Below are positions 7,962-17,788 of a stretch of 64,000 bases of DNA, in pieces. Position 1 is the first letter of the stretch, and each line of letters begins with the position of its first letter. Source of the DNA: Viridibacterium sp035456105 (lineage in GTDB: Bacteria > Pseudomonadota > Gammaproteobacteria > Burkholderiales > Rhodocyclaceae); assembly GCA_035456105.1 (NCBI GenBank), contig DATIDV010000025.1, forward strand, positions 62,001 through 126,000, given 5' to 3'. Both the position numbers and the translations under genes were made by a program. Below the pieces are notes generated by a model. It did no database searches, was not told where the DNA came from, and saw nothing but the letters and a program-made list of their open reading frames with translations.

Positions 7962-9479
7962 TTACTGCACGGCAACCGGAATCTTGCCGATCTTCGCTTG
8001 CCATTCCTTCGGTCCGGTCTTGTGCACCGATGTGCCACCCGAATCGACTGCCACTGTCACCGGCATGTCCTTCACTTCGAACTCGTAGATGGCTTCCATG
8101 CCGAGGTCGGCAAAGCCGACAACGCGCGAAGCCTTGATGGCTTTCGACACGAGGTAAGCGGCACCGCCAACCGCCATCAGGTACACCGACTTGTGCTTCT
8201 TGATGGCGTCGATTGCGGCATCGCCGCGCTCTGATTTGCCGATCATGCCAAGCAGCCCGGTTTCGGCCAGAACTTGTTCGGTGAACTTGTCCATGCGCGT
8301 CGCGGTGGTCGGGCCGGCCGGGCCGACGACCTCGTCGCGCACAGGATCAACCGGGCCGACGTAGTAAATGAAGCGACCCTTGAAGTCGACCGGCAGCGCT
8401 TCGCCCTTGTTGAGCATCTCTGTCATGCGCTTGTGTGCAGCATCGCGACCGGTGAGCATCTTGCCGTTAAGCAGCAGCACTTCGCCCGGCTTCCAGGTGT
8501 TCACTTCTTCGCGCGTGATGGTGTCGAGATTGACGCGACGACCCTTGGAGGTGTCGTAGGTCAGCTGTGGCCAGTCGTCGAGCGAAGGTGGATCAAGGTA
8601 GACCGGACCGCTGCCATCGAGCTCGAAATGCGCATGGCGTGTCGCCGCGCAGTTCGGGATCATCGCGACCGGGAGGTTGGCGGCGTGCGTCGGGAAGTCG
8701 CTGACCTTGACGTCGAGCACGGTGGTCAGGCCACCGAGACCTTGCGCGCCAATGCCAAGTGCATTGACCTTTTCATAGATTTCGAGACGCAGTTCTTCGG
8801 CGCGCGTCTTCGGGCCACGCTTGATCAGATCGAGAATATCGATCGGCTCCATCAGCGCTTCCTTGGCCAGCAGCATGGCTTTTTCAGCCGTGCCGCCGAT
8901 GCCGATGCCCAGCATGCCCGGCGGGCACCAGCCAGCGCCCATGGTGGGGACGGTCTTGATGACCCAATCGACGATGGAGTCGGACGGATTGAGCATGGCG
9001 AATTTGGACTTGGCTTCCGAGCCGCCGCCCTTGGCAGCGACGATCACGTCGAGCTTGTCGCCGGGTACGATGCTGACGTTCACGACAGCGGGCGTGTTGT
9101 CCTTGGTATTGGTCCGCTTGCCGGCAGGGTCGGCTAGCACCGAGGCGCGCAACTTGTTGTCCGGGTGGTTATAGGCGCGACGCACGCCTTCATTCACGGC
9201 GTCTTCCAGCGAGCCGGTAAAGCCTTCCCAGCGCACATTCATGCCAACCTTGAGAAAGACCGTAACGATGCCGGTGTCCTGACACAGCGGGCGATGACCT
9301 TCGGCGCTCATGCGCGAGTTGATCAGGATCTGCGCCATCGCGTCCTTGGCGGCCGGGCTCTCTTCAAGCTCGTAGGCGCGTGCCAGGTTAGTGATGTAGT
9401 CGACGGGATGGTAGTAGCTGATGTACTGCAGCGCGCCAGCGACGCTTTCAATCAGGTCGTCTTGCCGGATGGAAGTCAT
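7962..9479 (-). CDS. fumA: Class I (iron-sulfur) fumarate hydratase
   Basis: Hydrates fumarate to malate in the TCA cycle with an oxygen-labile [4Fe-4S] cluster. The 505-residue single-chain form carries the cluster cysteines in RPLCQDTG, MIPNCAATRH and AGWCPPGMLGIGIGG, in the order expected for FumA-type enzymes. I chose the ATG at 9479 (MTSIRQDDLIESV) because GAGG precedes it. An upstream in-frame ATG at 9575 would add 32 residues without family likeness. It is monocistronic, ending at a strong terminator. Confidence 0.93.
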   Translation of the reverse strand: MTSIRQDDLIESVAGALQYISYYHPVDYITNLARAYELEESPAAKDAMAQILINSRMSAEGHRPLCQDTGIVTVFLKVGMNVRWEGFTGSLEDAVNEGVRRAYNHPDNKLRASVLADPAGKRTNTKDNTPAVVNVSIVPGDKLDVIVAAKGGGSEAKSKFAMLNPSDSIVDWVIKTVPTMGAGWCPPGMLGIGIGGTAEKAMLLAKEALMEPIDILDLIKRGPKTRAEELRLEIYEKVNALGIGAQGLGGLTTVLDVKVSDFPTHAANLPVAMIPNCAATRHAHFELDGSGPVYLDPPSLDDWPQLTYDTSKGRRVNLDTITREEVNTWKPGEVLLLNGKMLTGRDAAHKRMTEMLNKGEALPVDFKGRFIYYVGPVDPVRDEVVGPAGPTTATRMDKFTEQVLAETGLLGMIGKSERGDAAIDAIKKHKSVYLMAVGGAAYLVSKAIKASRVVGFADLGMEAIYEFEVKDMPVTVAVDSGGTSVHKTGPKEWQAKIGKIPVAVQ

Positions 9480-9776
9480 GGTCAATACCTCGGGGAGTGT
9501 GAAATTCGGGCTGCGCCGCCGCTGGCGGGTGCCCGACATCTTCAGAATCGTCCTGAAGCGGGTTGGAAGACCCACCTCAAGGTTGATTCAAGCCCGCGAT
9601 TATACCGTCGGACGAGTCTTCCATTCCCCGTTTTGGCGGCTGCTACTGCCCTTGCCGGTATTCAGAATCTCTCGAAAGCGTCCTCGTCGATGTGTGTCGG
9701 CGCTCGGCCAATCTGCTGGACTTCGGCGGGCTGGTAGCCACTTGTTTTGCGGGCGGAAGGGTCACCACCGAGTGGT
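9480..9776. other. Intergenic region upstream of fumA
   Basis: About 300 bases between fumA and the end of the hybrid kinase gene. It must hold the fumA promoter, but I see no convincing -35/-10 pair, repeat or RNA gene in it. Confidence 0.4.
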
Positions 9777-12700
9777 TCATTCGCCTGTTTCTGCGTTCTC
9801 TGGATCGGGTTGGCGTGGGGCAAGCGGCGCCGCTTCATCGAGGCAGGCGCGCAGGCCGTCAAGCAGTGCGGTAAAACGACTGACGAAGTTGTCGAGGGCA
9901 ACTTGTGTCAGTGCGTTCTGCGTGATCAGCTGTTCGACTTCGGCACACACGCCCTGCAGTGGCGTGGAACCAAGCATGCCGACGATGGCGCGCAGGCCGT
10001 GCACGAGGCGGCCCGCTTCGTCGTGGTTGTCGCTGTCGAGCGCTTGCTGGAATTGCTGCGGCAGGTCAGCGCGCTCGGCGACCACGCGTCTGACCAGTTT
10101 GAGGTACAGGTCATGGCGGCCGAGCATGCGTGCCAGGCCGAGGTCTACATCCAGATCGGGTATTTCCTTGAGCGCGGCGATGATGGCTGCGTCGTTCGAT
10201 GCAGTAACCAAGCCAACCGTCGCATCCGAATCCGCATGCACAGGATCGTGTCCTGGCAAGGCGCCGGGTGCTGCGCTGAGCGTCGTATTCGCGGGCAGCC
10301 AGCGGGCAATGGTGGCGTACATTTGCTCCGGGTCGATCGGCTTGGTGATGTAGTCGTTCATGCCCGCTTCGATACAGCGTTCGCGATCACCGCTCAGGGC
10401 ATTGGCGGTCAGTGCAAGGATGGGCAGGCGACTGAAGCCGTCTTCCGAGCGGATTCTGCGAGTGGCATCAAGTCCGTTCATCACGGGCATCTGCATGTCC
10501 ATGAGAACGATGTCGAAGCGCTCCCGGTGAAGTCGCTGGATCGCTTCCAGCCCGTCGGATGCGGCGGTGACGTGCATGCCGGCGATGCCCAGCAGATCCA
10601 GTGCGACTTCCTGGTTGATTTCGTTGTCTTCAACCAGCAGCACATGTTTGCCGCGCAGGTGGGTGTAGTCACCAAGCGGGTGCATCCGGCTGCTGTCCCT
10701 GGGCCGCGCCGAGGGTGAAAACAGGCTGATCAGCGTATTCAGGAGTTCGGAGGGGGAGATTGGCTTGGGCAGACTGGCATCAACCATGTGATTGCCGGCG
10801 CCCACTCCGACGCCCTCTCCGGGTGGCGCAATCATCACCAGCTGTGGCATGGTGCCTTGAAGGCTCATCTTGCGTAAGCGAGCGACGGTTTCCGTGCCAT
10901 TGAGTCCGGGCATCCTCCAGTCGATGAAGACGACGTCATACGGCGTCCCTGACCGGTCTGCGGCGCTCACCATGCCGATTCCGTCCAGACCGCCTGAGGC
11001 TTCTGCCGCTTCGAAAGACATGGACCGTAGCAGACTGACCATCATCTCCCGGGCGTGCTGGTTATCGTCGATCACCAGTGCCTTGCGGTTGCGCAGGTCG
11101 ATGCGTGGCAACACGAGCGATTCAGTTTCCGGCGCAACCCTCAGCGGCAGCTCCATCGAGAAGGTGCTGCCTTTGCCAAGTACGCTCGATACTGTGACGT
11201 TGCCACCCATGAGCTCCGCGAGCTTCTTGCTGATAATGAGCCCGAGGCCGGTGCCTTCGAAACGACGCGCCATCGAGCTGTCGAGCTGAGCAAAGGGTTT
11301 GAATAGAGAGGGCAGGTCTCTCGCGGCGATGCCGATGCCGCTGTCTTCCACCGCGAAGCGCAACTGCGTCTCGGTGCCAGCGATGTTGCCCGTGCCGTGC
11401 ATGGTTTGCACGCGCAGCACGATCTCGCCCTGCTCGGTGAACTTCACGGCATTGTTGATGAAATTGATCAGCACCTGGCTGATGCGCATGGAATCGCCGA
11501 CAAGTTGGCGCGGCACGCCGCGCTCGATAGCGACGATCAGCTCCAGGCCCTTTGCATCAGCCTTGTCCCACACCAGGCTGGTCACGTGCTCAAGGAGTTC
11601 CTCCAGCGAGAAGCTGTCCTGTTCGGCAATCATCTTGCCCGCTTCGATCTTGGAGAAGTCCAGAATGTCGTTGACGATTCCCTGCAGATGCTGACTGGAA
11701 GAGCGGATGCGCTGGAGGTAGTGACTGAGTTTGGGGTTGTCGTTGAGGCGTGCAGTCAGGTGCGAGATGCCGATGATGGCATTGAGCGGCGTGCGGATCT
11801 CGTGACTCATATTGGCCAGGAATTCCGACTTGGCCCTGGCTGCCGTTTCGGCTTCCTTGCGCGCCTCGCTGAGCTGATGCGTGCGCTCTTCGACCTTCGA
11901 TTCCAGCGTGTGCGCCAGTTCTTCGAGCTCGCGTTGGGCGTGAATCTGGTCGGTAATGGCCACCGCAATCGAGCCAACGGCAATGATGGTCGTATCGTCG
12001 TGCCCATACACCGGGAAGCGCATGACGCGGAAGATGGTTTCCTTGCCGTCAATCACTACGGTATTGATGCGCACGACGGTGCGACCGCTGCCGATCACTT
12101 CGGCATGCTCGGCGACGCGCTGGCGCGCCATATCAGGTGGATAGAGATCTTCGTCGCGCTTGCCGATGATCTCGTCAGGTCTGCGCTTGATGGTCGATTC
12201 GAACACCGGATTGGTTAGCGTGTAAATGCCATCCAGATTTCTGAGATGCATGCCGACGGGCACGTTTTCGCTGAAAGCGCGCAAGCGACGCTCGCTGATG
12301 GCGAGCGAGCGTTGACTGCGGAATTCAAGCGTGGCGAGCCCGAGAATGAGGCCGATTGCAACCGTCGTGAAGCTCAGCAGAGCATTGCGCGATACGTTGT
12401 AGGATCTGAAGGATTCGTACAGATCCTCTTCAACGACGAGACCCATGTCGATGTTGTTCAGCCAGCGCCCCATGCCGATCACCGAGCGGCCGCGATAGTC
12501 CTGATAGTTTTCCAGATAGCCCGTCTTGTCCGATCGGTACTTCAGCAGCTCGGCCGCCATGCGGGTCAACGGGCGCTCTTCCGAAGTCACGGGGGTGACG
12601 AGCGAGGGCGGCGAAAATGGGGCCTGCGGCACTCTGGCGAGCAGGCCGAAGGCGCTCCAACCCGGCAGCGCACCTTCCGGACGCGTCAGTTCGCCCTCGA

Positions 12701-13388
12701 AACGGCTCGGTGAAACGATGCGCCCCTGGGCGTCGATGACATAGGCTTCTCCGCTATTGCCGGTGCGCCCGGATTCGAGCACCTTGAACATGCGCAGTTG
12801 CGGATCGCTGCGCAAACACAAGAAGCCGATGGGTTTGCCGCTGCTGTCAATGCGCGCGCAGGCGAGCTGGTAAGGGGTGCCAACCGGCAACTGCACGCCG
12901 TCTCGCGTGACCGGGCGTGGCGCAGCGATGGGGCGCGTGACGGCAGTGCCGGTTTTGATGGCGGTCTTGAGTGCATCCGTCGTTGCCGGCGCTGACGCGC
13001 GCTGGCCGACGTAGGCTGGGCTGCTGGCGGCAATGATGGTGAAGGACGTATCGATGACGCTATAGCCTTCAAAGCCGCGGCTGCGAAAGATCGGCGTGAT
13101 CCAGCGTGCATAGTCTTCCGCTGTCTTCGCGCTCTCCGGATGAGCAATGATCTGCTCTGCGAGGGCGATGTGATTCGGGTGGGCCGTGATGGCCTGAACG
13201 CGCGACATTTCGTCCTGCTGCATCAGGGCAACGAGTTGCGTGACGTTTTCCAGCGTGTTCTCAAGATGGCTGACGACGCTCCGGTTGTATTCCTCTGTCA
13301 TGGAGCGCAGGGCCAGCGCGCAGAAAACCATCATCAGGATGATGGCCAGAGCGGTGATGACAATACCGAAGCGGATGCGCTTGTTCAT
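9777..13388 (-). CDS. Cache-PAS hybrid sensor histidine kinase with two receivers and HPt
   Basis: Multi-step phosphorelay kinase of 1203 residues in the inner membrane. Order: TM1 (7-29), periplasmic Cache-like sensor (about 30-335), TM2 (about 337-356), PAS (about 370-480), coiled coil (482-520), HisKA with H529 in MSHEIRTPLN, ATPase (N-box near 643-647, GTGLGL 712-717), receiver 1 with D823 (FIDWRMPG), receiver 2 with D964 (LMDMQMPVMNG), and a C-terminal HPt with H1130 (LVHGLRAIVGMLG). All phospho-acceptors are present, so a complete His-Asp-His relay is predicted. It is last in a four-gene minus-strand signalling cassette, 36 bases after the REC-EAL gene. The ligand is unknown. Confidence 0.9.
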   Translation of the reverse strand: MNKRIRFGIVITALAIILMMVFCALALRSMTEEYNRSVVSHLENTLENVTQLVALMQQDEMSRVQAITAHPNHIALAEQIIAHPESAKTAEDYARWITPIFRSRGFEGYSVIDTSFTIIAASSPAYVGQRASAPATTDALKTAIKTGTAVTRPIAAPRPVTRDGVQLPVGTPYQLACARIDSSGKPIGFLCLRSDPQLRMFKVLESGRTGNSGEAYVIDAQGRIVSPSRFEGELTRPEGALPGWSAFGLLARVPQAPFSPPSLVTPVTSEERPLTRMAAELLKYRSDKTGYLENYQDYRGRSVIGMGRWLNNIDMGLVVEEDLYESFRSYNVSRNALLSFTTVAIGLILGLATLEFRSQRSLAISERRLRAFSENVPVGMHLRNLDGIYTLTNPVFESTIKRRPDEIIGKRDEDLYPPDMARQRVAEHAEVIGSGRTVVRINTVVIDGKETIFRVMRFPVYGHDDTTIIAVGSIAVAITDQIHAQRELEELAHTLESKVEERTHQLSEARKEAETAARAKSEFLANMSHEIRTPLNAIIGISHLTARLNDNPKLSHYLQRIRSSSQHLQGIVNDILDFSKIEAGKMIAEQDSFSLEELLEHVTSLVWDKADAKGLELIVAIERGVPRQLVGDSMRISQVLINFINNAVKFTEQGEIVLRVQTMHGTGNIAGTETQLRFAVEDSGIGIAARDLPSLFKPFAQLDSSMARRFEGTGLGLIISKKLAELMGGNVTVSSVLGKGSTFSMELPLRVAPETESLVLPRIDLRNRKALVIDDNQHAREMMVSLLRSMSFEAAEASGGLDGIGMVSAADRSGTPYDVVFIDWRMPGLNGTETVARLRKMSLQGTMPQLVMIAPPGEGVGVGAGNHMVDASLPKPISPSELLNTLISLFSPSARPRDSSRMHPLGDYTHLRGKHVLLVEDNEINQEVALDLLGIAGMHVTAASDGLEAIQRLHRERFDIVLMDMQMPVMNGLDATRRIRSEDGFSRLPILALTANALSGDRERCIEAGMNDYITKPIDPEQMYATIARWLPANTTLSAAPGALPGHDPVHADSDATVGLVTASNDAAIIAALKEIPDLDVDLGLARMLGRHDLYLKLVRRVVAERADLPQQFQQALDSDNHDEAGRLVHGLRAIVGMLGSTPLQGVCAEVEQLITQNALTQVALDNFVSRFTALLDGLRACLDEAAPLAPRQPDPENAETGE

Positions 13389-13424
13389 TTTCAGACTGTC
13401 TCCCTCAAGCTTTTACGTTCGGTT

Positions 13425-14705
13425 CTACATTGCCTCGCCGCAGAGTGCGCGGATGCGAGTCTTTTCCTGCCGCAGCCAGGTGGGTACCGCGGCGGCGGCC
13501 ATGGCCGGGGAGAACAGGAAACCCTGCACGCACTGGCAACCCAAGGATTCAAGCAGCATCATTTCTTCCATAGTCTCGACACCTTCTGCCACTGTTACAA
13601 GCCCCAGCCGGTGTCCCATTTCAATCGCCGACTGCAGCATCGTCTGCAGATTCCACTTCTGGTGCGCGTTACTGACGAAGCTGCGGTCAATCTTCAAGGT
13701 TGTAAACGGCAGCCGCGACAGTTGCTGCATGGACGAAAACCCGCTGCCGTAATCGTCGATAGCCAGACCGAAGCCGCGCAGGCGCAGCCTTCCTAGTGCC
13801 CCGATGGCCGAGGCGAGGTCGCTGACTACCGCGCTTTCCGTTACTTCAATTACCAGCGAGCGCGGCGAAATATCGGCCGCATCCACCCGGCGCAAGATTT
13901 CATTGGCGAACTTGCGGTCCGATAGCGAGCGCGCTGACACATTGAATGACGCGCTGGGGTAAAGACCGCGCCGGTGCCACGAGCCCAGATCGGCCAGGAG
14001 TTGGTCCAGCACGGTCAGCGTAAGGCGATCGATGAGTCCATGCGTTTCAGCCAAACCAATGAAACAACCGGGCAGAATCAGTTCACCCTCTGGCGTTACC
14101 AGCCGCGCCAAGGCTTCAAAGCCCAATACCTTGCCCGTCTTGAGGCTGACAACGGGTTGGTAGTACGGCGTGACGCGTTGGCCATCGAGCGCAGCAATTA
14201 AAGTCTCGATGGTGACGGAAGGGCTAGTCGCACTGGGAGCTTTGCTAATGTGCCCGTCGGACCGGGGCTGCTGCATGTTGAAGCGCGTGATCATGTTCGA
14301 TATTGCAGGGAGGGACAGAGGCTTCTGCAAGGTGCCGAGTAGTTGCAAGCCGAGGGCCTCGGCCATGGTGCCAACGGAGGCAAGAATCGCGGGCGCCGCG
14401 CCACTGACCACCAGCACACTGGCCTGGAGGCCTTGTTCCGCAAGTTGTTGCAGCAGTTCGATGCCGTCCATGCCCGGCATTTCGAGGTCCACCACGACGA
14501 TGGCCGGACAAGTCTCAAGCTGGCGCAGCAGCCCCAGCGCCGAGCGACCATCGCCCGCCTCATGAGTTCGGGTGACGCCCATCATCCTGAAGATCGACAC
14601 CAGGAGCTGTCGTTGCACATTGGAGTCCTCCACCACCAGTACGCCTTGCTGAAGAAGCGCTGGAGAGATGAAAGGCTTGGGGCTTGAGACTGGAGGTGTC
14701 TGCAT
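13425..14705 (-). CDS. Response regulator with EAL domain (c-di-GMP phosphodiesterase)
   Basis: A 426-residue protein with an N-terminal receiver (VLVVEDSN, phospho-Asp in VVDLEMPGMDG, Lys in LQKPLS) and a C-terminal EAL domain. Catalytic and metal residues appear intact: FEALAR, FNVSARSL, EVTESA, DDYGSGFS, LKIDRSF, AEGVET and QGFLFSPAM. It is therefore predicted to degrade cyclic di-GMP when phosphorylated. The start MQTPPVSSPKPF at 14705 lies four bases after the cheR stop, indicating translational coupling. The hybrid kinase just downstream is the obvious phosphodonor. Confidence 0.88.
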   Translation of the reverse strand: MQTPPVSSPKPFISPALLQQGVLVVEDSNVQRQLLVSIFRMMGVTRTHEAGDGRSALGLLRQLETCPAIVVVDLEMPGMDGIELLQQLAEQGLQASVLVVSGAAPAILASVGTMAEALGLQLLGTLQKPLSLPAISNMITRFNMQQPRSDGHISKAPSATSPSVTIETLIAALDGQRVTPYYQPVVSLKTGKVLGFEALARLVTPEGELILPGCFIGLAETHGLIDRLTLTVLDQLLADLGSWHRRGLYPSASFNVSARSLSDRKFANEILRRVDAADISPRSLVIEVTESAVVSDLASAIGALGRLRLRGFGLAIDDYGSGFSSMQQLSRLPFTTLKIDRSFVSNAHQKWNLQTMLQSAIEMGHRLGLVTVAEGVETMEEMMLLESLGCQCVQGFLFSPAMAAAAVPTWLRQEKTRIRALCGEAM

Positions 14706-14709
14706 GATC

Positions 14710-15633
14710 TCAGGCTGCGCGCAGGTCTTTTGTGGCCTCAGATACCAGATGTGCTGCCAGATTCGCCATGCCTCGTGTGACAGGCATCGGGTCGTGTGAA
14801 GCCTTGATCTGCGGCTTGCGATGCAGGGAGGGGGCAACGGTCTCCAGATCAAGTCTCAGATCCACCACCGTATCTGCATGGCCCGTGTACAACCAGCCAC
14901 CCGGGTTGAGCGCTTCGAGCACGCGCGAGACGATCTTCTGGCGCATGTCCTGATCGAAATTGATGAGCACGTTGCGCAGGAAGATGACGTCGAACTTGCC
15001 CAGATGCTGAGGCGAATCAAGCAGATTGTGCTGGCAGAAGCTGACGCGTTCACGCAGCTTGCGGTTGATCGTCATAGAGCCTTCGAAGTCATCCGTGCCG
15101 CGCAGGCAGAATTTTTGAAGCGCATTGGGCGGCATGTGTTGCAGGCGATCCATGCGGTACAGGCCGCGTTCGGCGGTGAGTACCGAGCGTTCGGAAATGT
15201 CCGAGCCCACCACGCTCCAAGAGCTGCTACCGGCACCGCCGCCCAGTGCACCAGCAAGCGTCATGGCAACGCTCCAGGCTTCCTCACCCGTCGAAGCTGC
15301 AGCGCACCAGACACGCACCGGTTTGCCGCACAGGGCCGGAACAACCGTGCTGTCCAGATGCTGAAAATGTTTTGGTTCGCGGAAGAAACAGGTTTCATGC
15401 GTAGTGAGCGAGTCGACCATATGGCGCCGCTCAGCACCTGCCTCGTCGTTTGCAATGAGTTCGGCGTAGGCATCGAGGTCGCTCAGGCCTGGCTGTTGCA
15501 CACGGCTGTTCAGGCGTTTGCCTACCAGGCTCTGTTTGTTGTGGGAGAGGCGAATGCCGCTCTCACGCGCAAACAAGGCGCGGATGGGACGAATTGCGGT
15601 GTCGCTGATCTGCCTGGGCTGCCGAGGGTTCAT
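14710..15633 (-). CDS. cheR: CheR-type protein glutamate methyltransferase
   Basis: SAM-dependent methyltransferase of the chemoreceptor family, 307 residues. It has the helical N-terminal domain, HETCFFREPKHF, the SAM loop CAAASTGEEAWSVAM (family SxGxSTGEE), and FLRNVLINFD in the catalytic fold. No chemoreceptor, CheA, CheW or CheB is nearby. It sits between a FixJ-like regulator and a REC-EAL protein, so it may modify a receptor encoded elsewhere or serve a non-chemotactic pathway. Confidence 0.87.
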   Translation of the reverse strand: MNPRQPRQISDTAIRPIRALFARESGIRLSHNKQSLVGKRLNSRVQQPGLSDLDAYAELIANDEAGAERRHMVDSLTTHETCFFREPKHFQHLDSTVVPALCGKPVRVWCAAASTGEEAWSVAMTLAGALGGGAGSSSWSVVGSDISERSVLTAERGLYRMDRLQHMPPNALQKFCLRGTDDFEGSMTINRKLRERVSFCQHNLLDSPQHLGKFDVIFLRNVLINFDQDMRQKIVSRVLEALNPGGWLYTGHADTVVDLRLDLETVAPSLHRKPQIKASHDPMPVTRGMANLAAHLVSEATKDLRAA

Positions 15634-15759
15634 GGTTAGCGAATGCTTCGTTGATGACGATGAAGCAATTCTCGGGAATCGGCCACCTGTCCGGGAGAGT
15701 AGAAATACTCAGTAGATCAGGGTGTTATTACCTAACTACCCCGCATCTGTTCGCCGCCA

Positions 15760-16356
15760 TTACATGAATAGCTTGAGCAGATCCATGGTCGAATCGACAT
15801 GCAGCTTGGCCATGATGCGGGCGCGGTGGTTTTCGACAGTGCGGACGCTGATGCCGAGCTCGTCGGAAATCTGGCGGCTCGATTTTCCGAGCACCACCTG
15901 ATCGGCGATCTCACGTTCCTTGGGCGTGAGCAGAGAGACGCGGGCTTCGCGTGCGCTGCGATCAAGGCGTTCGGCGTGCAATTCACGGCTACGTGCCAGA
16001 GCGCTCTGTACCTTGTCGCGCAGCAGGCTGCCATTGACGGGTTTTTCAAGGAAATCAAACGCACCCTGCTTGATGGCCTGTACGGCGGCGCTGACCTCCG
16101 GGTAGCCGGACACGAAGATGATGGGGAGTGAAGCCCCCTTCTCGAGTAGTTGTCGCTGGATTTCCAGTCCACCGATCTCCGGCATGCGCAGGTCTGAAAT
16201 CAGGCATTCACAGGGGCCTGGCACATAGCTTTTCAGAAAGGCTTCTGCAGAGCCGAAGGTCTGAAAATCGGCGCCGATGCCCTCAAGGAATTCCCGAAAC
16301 ATCCACAGAACGATGTCGTCGTCGTCAACGATATAGATGATCGGTTTGTAGCTCAT
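15760..16356 (-). CDS. FixJ-family two-component response regulator
   Basis: A regulator of about 198 residues with an N-terminal receiver (IVDDDDIVLW, phospho-Asp in LISDLRMPEIGG, FVSGY, FLEKPV) and a C-terminal LuxR-type helix-turn-helix (LTPKEREIADQVVLGKSSRQ, then GISVRTVENHRARIMAKL). It is the first gene of the minus-strand cassette with cheR, the EAL protein and the hybrid kinase. Its cognate FixL-like kinase is absent, so the hybrid kinase may serve it. I chose the ATG at 16356; an in-frame ATG at 16410 would add 18 residues and cannot be excluded. Confidence 0.85.
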   Translation of the reverse strand: MSYKPIIYIVDDDDIVLWMFREFLEGIGADFQTFGSAEAFLKSYVPGPCECLISDLRMPEIGGLEIQRQLLEKGASLPIIFVSGYPEVSAAVQAIKQGAFDFLEKPVNGSLLRDKVQSALARSRELHAERLDRSAREARVSLLTPKEREIADQVVLGKSSRQISDELGISVRTVENHRARIMAKLHVDSTMDLLKLFM

Positions 16357-17009
16357 CCTGTCGTTTTCATGGCGTGTGGCCGCCCTTGTTGTCGTATTGC
16401 TCGCATCCATGAGTACTGTCCCGCGTAGTGAGGCATTGCCTCGGGGTCGGGATTGATAACCATTGATACTTCGCACGCATGCCGCGTCGCGTGCTCGCTC
16501 CGGCGTCCCCCCCTGTATACGCCAGACCACGGCATGAGCATAAACGCTTACTGTCCACCGGATATAAGGATAAAACCGGATAACACGCCGCAAATAGAAC
16601 GAATTCGGTGAAAAATTGTGCACGATTGCCAGAAGAGCCCACTCTCCACCTCGCGGGTAAGGGCTGGTGCGGCGAGCAAGAGGTTAGCGGGGTGAGCTGC
16701 CCATGGGCGTCAATGGGCGCCAATGAAAAACCCCGCCGGAGCGGGGTTATGAAGCTTGCGTTTGCACGCAAGCGTATCTGCGCTTTGTTCCAACTTTTGC
16801 GCTCGCACAGTTCGGTGCTCGCAAGGCATTACACATGACGATCTTTCGTCTGCGCCACGCCTCTGCGCTGATCCCCGCGAAAGCTTTTGGGCATCTGTGA
16901 GGCGATTAGAGCACGTCGCGAGACCACAATTTGTGCAATATTTGGCAGAGAGAGCGTGGCGAAACCAGAGTTTGCAATCTGGCCGATTTTCCCAACGCCA
17001 GGTATCCGA
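16357..17009. other. 650-base intergenic region
   Basis: Region between the FixJ-like regulator and msrA. It holds the terminator at 16725-16748 and a second hairpin GCTTGCGT/ACGCAAGC (16754-16761 with 16766-16773). In 16774-17009 I see no gene, repeat or recognisable RNA. Confidence 0.4.
16725..16748 (-). terminator. Intrinsic terminator, minus strand
   Basis: On the minus strand AACCCCGC-TCCG-GCGGGGTT is followed by TTTC (16748 down to 16725). It is the first good terminator downstream of the msrBA pair, about 260 bases past msrA. Confidence 0.75.
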
Positions 17010-17729
17010 TCAAGGCTTGATGGAGTCCCGGTAAATCGTCGGGAACATCGTCTTCAGATTCGCCACCTTGGGCAGGTCGTTGTAGGCGATGTAGGGCTGC
17101 TCGGGGTGCAGCGTCGCGTAATCCTGATGGTAGGCCTCGGCGTCGTAGAAAGCTTTCAGCGGTGCCACCTGCGTGACGATGGGTTTGCCGAAACTTTTCG
17201 CCGTCTTGAGTTGCTCGAAGTAGGCCTGCGTCACCTTCTCCTGATCGTCGCTCGTGTAAAAAATCGCTGAGCGATATTGCGTGCCGGTGTCCGGCCCCTG
17301 GCGGTTCAGTTCGGTGGGGTTGTGCACCACCGACATGAAAATCTTCAGCAACTGACCATAGGAAATCTTCGTCGCGTCGTACGTGACCTTCACCGCTTCC
17401 GCATGGCCGGTATCGCCGCCGCTGACCATCTCGTATTTGGCCTTGTTCGCCGGGCCGCCGGAATAGCCCGAGATCGCGGACATCACGCCCTTGCTGTGCT
17501 GGAACACGGCCTGCACGCCCCAGAAACAGCCACCCGCAAACACCACTGTCTGCAAGCCTTTGGCTGGCACGTCCAGCGTCGGATCGGGCAGGGCGACGGC
17601 CTGTTCCTTTGCGCCGACAAAGCCGCACGCGGTCAGCCCGAGTAGTGACGCAAACGCCATCGGCATGGCCTTGCATGGAATGGCGCGCAGCAGTTTTCCG
17701 AAGGTCTGGAAGTGCGTATCGAAACTCAT
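17010..17729 (-). CDS. msrA: Peptide methionine (S)-S-oxide reductase MsrA, probable lipoprotein
   Basis: Repairs methionine-S-sulfoxide. The 239 residues include the catalytic motif GGCFWG (C68) and family blocks SGYSGGPANKAKYEMVSGGD and HNPTELNRQGPDTGTQYRS. The N terminus has a hydrophobic segment ending in LTAC (C35), a lipobox-like site, so the enzyme is likely exported and lipid-anchored. It lies 59 bases downstream of msrB on the same strand, implying an envelope methionine-repair operon. A divergent AraC/GyrI regulator lies beyond msrB. Confidence 0.92.
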   Translation of the reverse strand: MSFDTHFQTFGKLLRAIPCKAMPMAFASLLGLTACGFVGAKEQAVALPDPTLDVPAKGLQTVVFAGGCFWGVQAVFQHSKGVMSAISGYSGGPANKAKYEMVSGGDTGHAEAVKVTYDATKISYGQLLKIFMSVVHNPTELNRQGPDTGTQYRSAIFYTSDDQEKVTQAYFEQLKTAKSFGKPIVTQVAPLKAFYDAEAYHQDYATLHPEQPYIAYNDLPKVANLKTMFPTIYRDSIKP

Positions 17730-17788
17730 GGTGAAGCCTTTCAGAAAAATGATTCAACAACTATTCCGGGGTTCGGGAGCGCCCCGCA

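Noticed and set aside
8274..9137. A 287-codon frame antisense to the fumarase gene
   Set aside because: It lies wholly within fumA on the other strand, with no recognisable domains or ribosome site.
9747..10718. A 323-codon frame antisense to the end of the hybrid kinase
   Set aside because: The sense strand carries clear HPt and receiver motifs; the antisense product has none.
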